Below are positions 61,001 to 64,000 of a DNA stretch of 64,000 bases, piece after piece. Source of the DNA: Styela clava (Eukaryota > Chordata > Ascidiacea > Stolidobranchia > Styelidae). Position numbers and translations under genes: made by a program. The notes beneath the pieces are model-generated. The model saw nothing but the letters and a program-made list of their open reading frames with translations, searched no databases and had not been told where the DNA came from. The stretch covers positions 14,890,974-14,954,973 of the forward strand of contig NC_135259.1 in NCBI RefSeq assembly GCF_964204865.1, in the 5' to 3' direction. The stretch's first letter is position 1; every line of letters begins with the position of its first letter.

Positions 61001-62324
61001 TAGAAACTACATTATTTTAGACATATTCAGACGAGGTAGTGAATTTCTGAATCGATATTTATTATCAGTATCGTCGGTAAACAAGATAAAATCGCGAGAT
61101 TTTTAATTTTGGAAAATCAATATTTATAATCTAAAATATTATCATTTCACGTAATTCATATTTTGGGTCATTCTGTTCACAAATTGGCCAAATTGTCTTA
61201 CAGCTTAAGTCTACTTTGAGTGAACCTTCCGTTAATACCACAGAGGTGCGTTTCACGGTGCAAAAGCCAATATAAAACCAAGGTTAAACACCTAGCAAAT
61301 TTCAAATCATTTTATTTCGAGATATCGTTTTCTTGTTTTTACGACATTTTAAATCTAATTGCGGAACAATACCTGTTTTCACTAGTTTGCTGACAGTATA
61401 ATAATATTGATTTTAATGTTTTTGTTTATTTTTTAACCTCCAAACGCAGTTATATTGTAAAAGCTCAATGACATTTGTAATAATAGATATTTAGATCACG
61501 CAATGGAATATTATAGCCGAATTAAGCATTCACATACGCATGTATAGAAGTAAACATACATGATGAAGTGTACTGTTAAAGTCAACGTTTCATATTCTAG
61601 ATGTGTTAATACGCTTCGCTGTCGCTGTGGTAAAAAAATGGAAAGATTTTAACCCAGAACTCTAGAATATATATATAACGTTCGCATTTAACATCAGTAG
61701 AAGTAATATGACTTGACCAAAAACTAGTTCATCAAAATAAAAATTAAAAAATGGATTGTCTTGGATACAGCATAAATATTTAATAGTGCCTGGTGAATTG
61801 TAAACCATTATACAAAGAAATTGTGTACATCGTCGCACGGATATCCACTCGAAGCATACGAATCCGAAGTAGTGATAACGACTCGTGTTTGGAAACGTCC
61901 TGTATTACACAAATGTGTATAAATAGAAATATATCGTATAATTCACCGCTTGACAAAAAGAAGCGAAGAAAACGAGTAATTAATTGGTTTGCACTTGCAC
62001 ATCGTACAGTTCTAATTTTTTCACTATTTGAAGGACTAAAATAAATATTGTGCGCATTTTCTATTGAAACATATATTTAAATTATCAAGTTTTTTCAAAT
62101 ATTTTAACAATATTTCTCAACAATAAGTAGAAAAAAATAATTGACCTGTTTTTTTTTGCGAAAATGCAATATTTTACACAATCAGTATTGACTGGTGGTA
62201 AAATAGGAACTAACGGTTCTGAAGCTACTGATTGGCCATGACTGTTTTATATGGTACAGCTGAAGTTATACTATTAGATAACTGAAGTGTTGATACACTA
62301 GTATAAAGTATTTATATATGAAAT

Positions 62325-64000
62325 ATGGAAAAAAGTATCTTGGCGCGTTTGAACAACAACACAAGAGCTTGTACAAAGTTCTACGATGAATCTCAAGACA
62401 GATTAGAAAAGCAGCTTGACGTTGATGTCATTCCACAATTGAAGGAAATCGACTTTTATGGAAAACATATCGCTCCACAGGATGATTATACACCTGAAGC
62501 AGTGACAGATAAAGACGACGATGATGACGGTGTCAGTGTTGGATCTCTGGTAGAGTTGATTGATTTGTTAGAACAATTTGAAAAAGGGCATATCACTTTT
62601 GTAGGAGGCGCTGGCTATGGTAAAACTACCTTACTCAAAGCTATTTCAAGAGGAGTACTTGATGGAATATATATGAAAAAAGTTAATGTAGTTCACTACA
62701 TACAATGTGCACATTATCTACCAAACAAGATGATATCCGCACGAGAATTATTATTTGGAAGTACTTTGTCCGATGAAGAATTCACACAAATTATGGAAAT
62801 TATAAAATTGAATCCAGATCGCTTTCTCTTTGTACTTGATTCATTAGATTCTCTTCAGTATGAGGTTGATGGGGTTTATAAGTATATTGATGACGTCAAT
62901 GAGGAAGCAAATCCGGAAGCAATTCTTTCGAATTTTCTTGCTGGCAATCTCTTTTCTGGTTCTCGCATTATCACGTCTAGTCGTGAACATTCGATCCGTA
63001 ATTACAAAGGAGAAGTTCGACCACAAAAAGTGATTGCGCTCACAGGTCTTACAAATGAATCCATTGAAGAAGTTATTAATGGGTATCTGGGAGAGGAGAA
63101 GGGGAGACAAACGATGCAATATTTAAAAAATGAGTGCCCGGCTCAGTTAGCACTTTGTAGCACCCCTGTGTTACTAATATACACTCTTATTGCATTAGAA
63201 GGAGGCAAATTTCGACCAACTACGACAGCGGGTATTACAGTCGCCGTGTTTCAAATAATTTTAAGGTCCGAGCACACAAGAGAACAAGACATCCTAGAAA
63301 TTTTGAACAAGCTAAAATCCTTAGCTTATAATGGAACAATGAGAAGCCAAGTTCATTTTTCAGCCGAAGATTTTTACCGCGTGGGATTGGAAAATATTGA
63401 TGCAGCAACGAGTATCACAATCCTTTCTCTAAAAGACCGAACCAAACAGAGAATATTCCAAGGAAACGATCTATTATTTTTCAGTCATCAAAGTCTTCAA
63501 GAAATGCTTTCCGCGTTTTATATTTCCGAGATGAGTCTTGAGAAATTCAAGGAATTTGTGTCTCAGCATCTTCATGATTTAAGATTCCGCGTCGTGAGAA
63601 GATTTCTCTGTGGTGTGCTGATGGACAATGAGCTGTTCGAACAAGCCGAGCTATTGCTTATACATGGTATGTGCAGTTTATCACTATATTAAATAAGTAA
63701 TATTTATAATTTTGGCTGGATGGCAGATTAAAATCTTTAGTTTAACGTTGGGATATTGTGGACGTGGAATATATACATATTCTTCTAATTTTATATGCAT
63801 AGAAAAAAATTACTAACGGATATATTATTATTTTTATGTTTTTTTGATGCCACATATAAAATCATCGATTGCAATCCAAATCTGGCGTATCATTATTTGC
63901 AACTGAATATTTCTTCTTAAACAGGTGTAGCTTCAGTAGAAGACAAAAAACAAATCCTTCGAGAATCTTTCAAAAATGAGTTGATGCGTTCTAACTTAGA
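62325..64000 (+). CDS. NACHT-domain NLR-like protein (5' part, 3' end outside window)
   Basis: Exon 1 is 62325-63666 and exon 2 begins at 63925 and runs past the edge (phase G|GT). The ATG has an in-frame TGA two codons upstream and no acceptor between, so this is the true start of this reading frame. Residues 1-90 are a short acidic leader with a run of five Asp. NACHT motifs: Walker A GGAGYGKT (94-101), Walker B FLFVLDSLD (D172, D175), sensor GSRIITSSR (R220), GLTNESIEEVINGYLG, CSTPVLLIYTLI, and the winged-helix signature FFSHQSLQEMLSAF (385-398). The family comprises ATP-binding STAND switches that oligomerise on sensing infection or damage. No death-fold, CARD or PYD domain precedes NACHT. 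Any LRRs would lie beyond the window. The big first exon carrying all of NACHT is typical of invertebrate NLR-like genes. Confidence 0.88.

Larger units (their letters stand above)
55100..62324. other. Gene-poor, repeat-rich intergenic region
   Basis: This 7.2-kb stretch lies between PLEKHD1 and the NACHT gene. It carries SINE pieces at 56395 and 56709, a 52-bp tandem duplication at 57129 and a purine-rich minisatellite at 57725-58075. A CG-containing patch is near 58260-58330. A hAT-like right end, GTTGAGTAGCCCTG, lies at about 60240-60253. From 60.5 to 62.3 kb I see only AT-rich unique sequence, which should include the promoter of the NACHT gene. Confidence 0.6.

Overview
The window is animal nuclear DNA. 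It is AT-rich and its genes are split into many short exons with GT-AG introns. It holds five recognisable protein genes and many small non-autonomous repeats. The gene set (ERCC6/CSB, GET4, the meiosis-specific recombinase DMC1, a GH31 glycosidase, PLEKHD1 and a NACHT-domain NLR-like gene) fits an invertebrate deuterostome. An ascidian tunicate is my best guess, but no sequence here proves the clade.

Layout. The 3' two-thirds of ERCC6 (CSB) runs on + from the left edge to 7334. GET4 runs on - from 13969 down to 9723, so it converges on ERCC6. DMC1 starts on + at 14753, head-to-head with GET4 across 783 bp, and ends at 19738. A secreted GH31 alpha-glycosidase follows on + (20287-31341, 20 exons, 900 aa). 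About 11.3 kb without a supportable gene follows. PLEKHD1 is on + (42609-55099, 14 exons, 560 aa). A further 7.2 kb is repeat-rich and gene-poor. An NLR-like NACHT gene then starts on + at 62325 and runs off the right edge. For the four complete genes every exon junction was phased by hand, and each model gives an uninterrupted protein of family-like length.

Repeats. (1) A foldback MITE family of about 236 bp has TIRs near 80 bp that contain a YY1-like CCAAGATGGCGGAC motif and a telomere-like TTAGGGTTAGG motif. It has two intact copies with 8-bp target-site duplications (TSDs), one near-intact copy, one truncated copy and one 113-bp mini-derivative. (2) Several hAT-type elements begin CAGTGGCGTAGC or CAGRGGTGRGCAA, most with exact or near 8-bp TSDs. 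(3) A tRNA-derived SINE has one near-full copy with A and B boxes and several fragments on both strands. (4) An AT-rich dispersed repeat is shared by a GET4 intron and a GH31 intron. (5) A purine-rich degenerate minisatellite lies at 57.7-58.1 kb.

The genes do not form one pathway. They cover transcription-coupled repair, tail-anchored protein targeting, meiotic recombination, carbohydrate hydrolysis, a phosphoinositide/coiled-coil scaffold and innate sensing. I found no operon, CRISPR array, rRNA or functional tRNA. The observations most worth following up are the composite MITE family, the GH31 enzyme with a bacterial-type catalytic motif, and the NACHT gene that starts without a death-fold domain.
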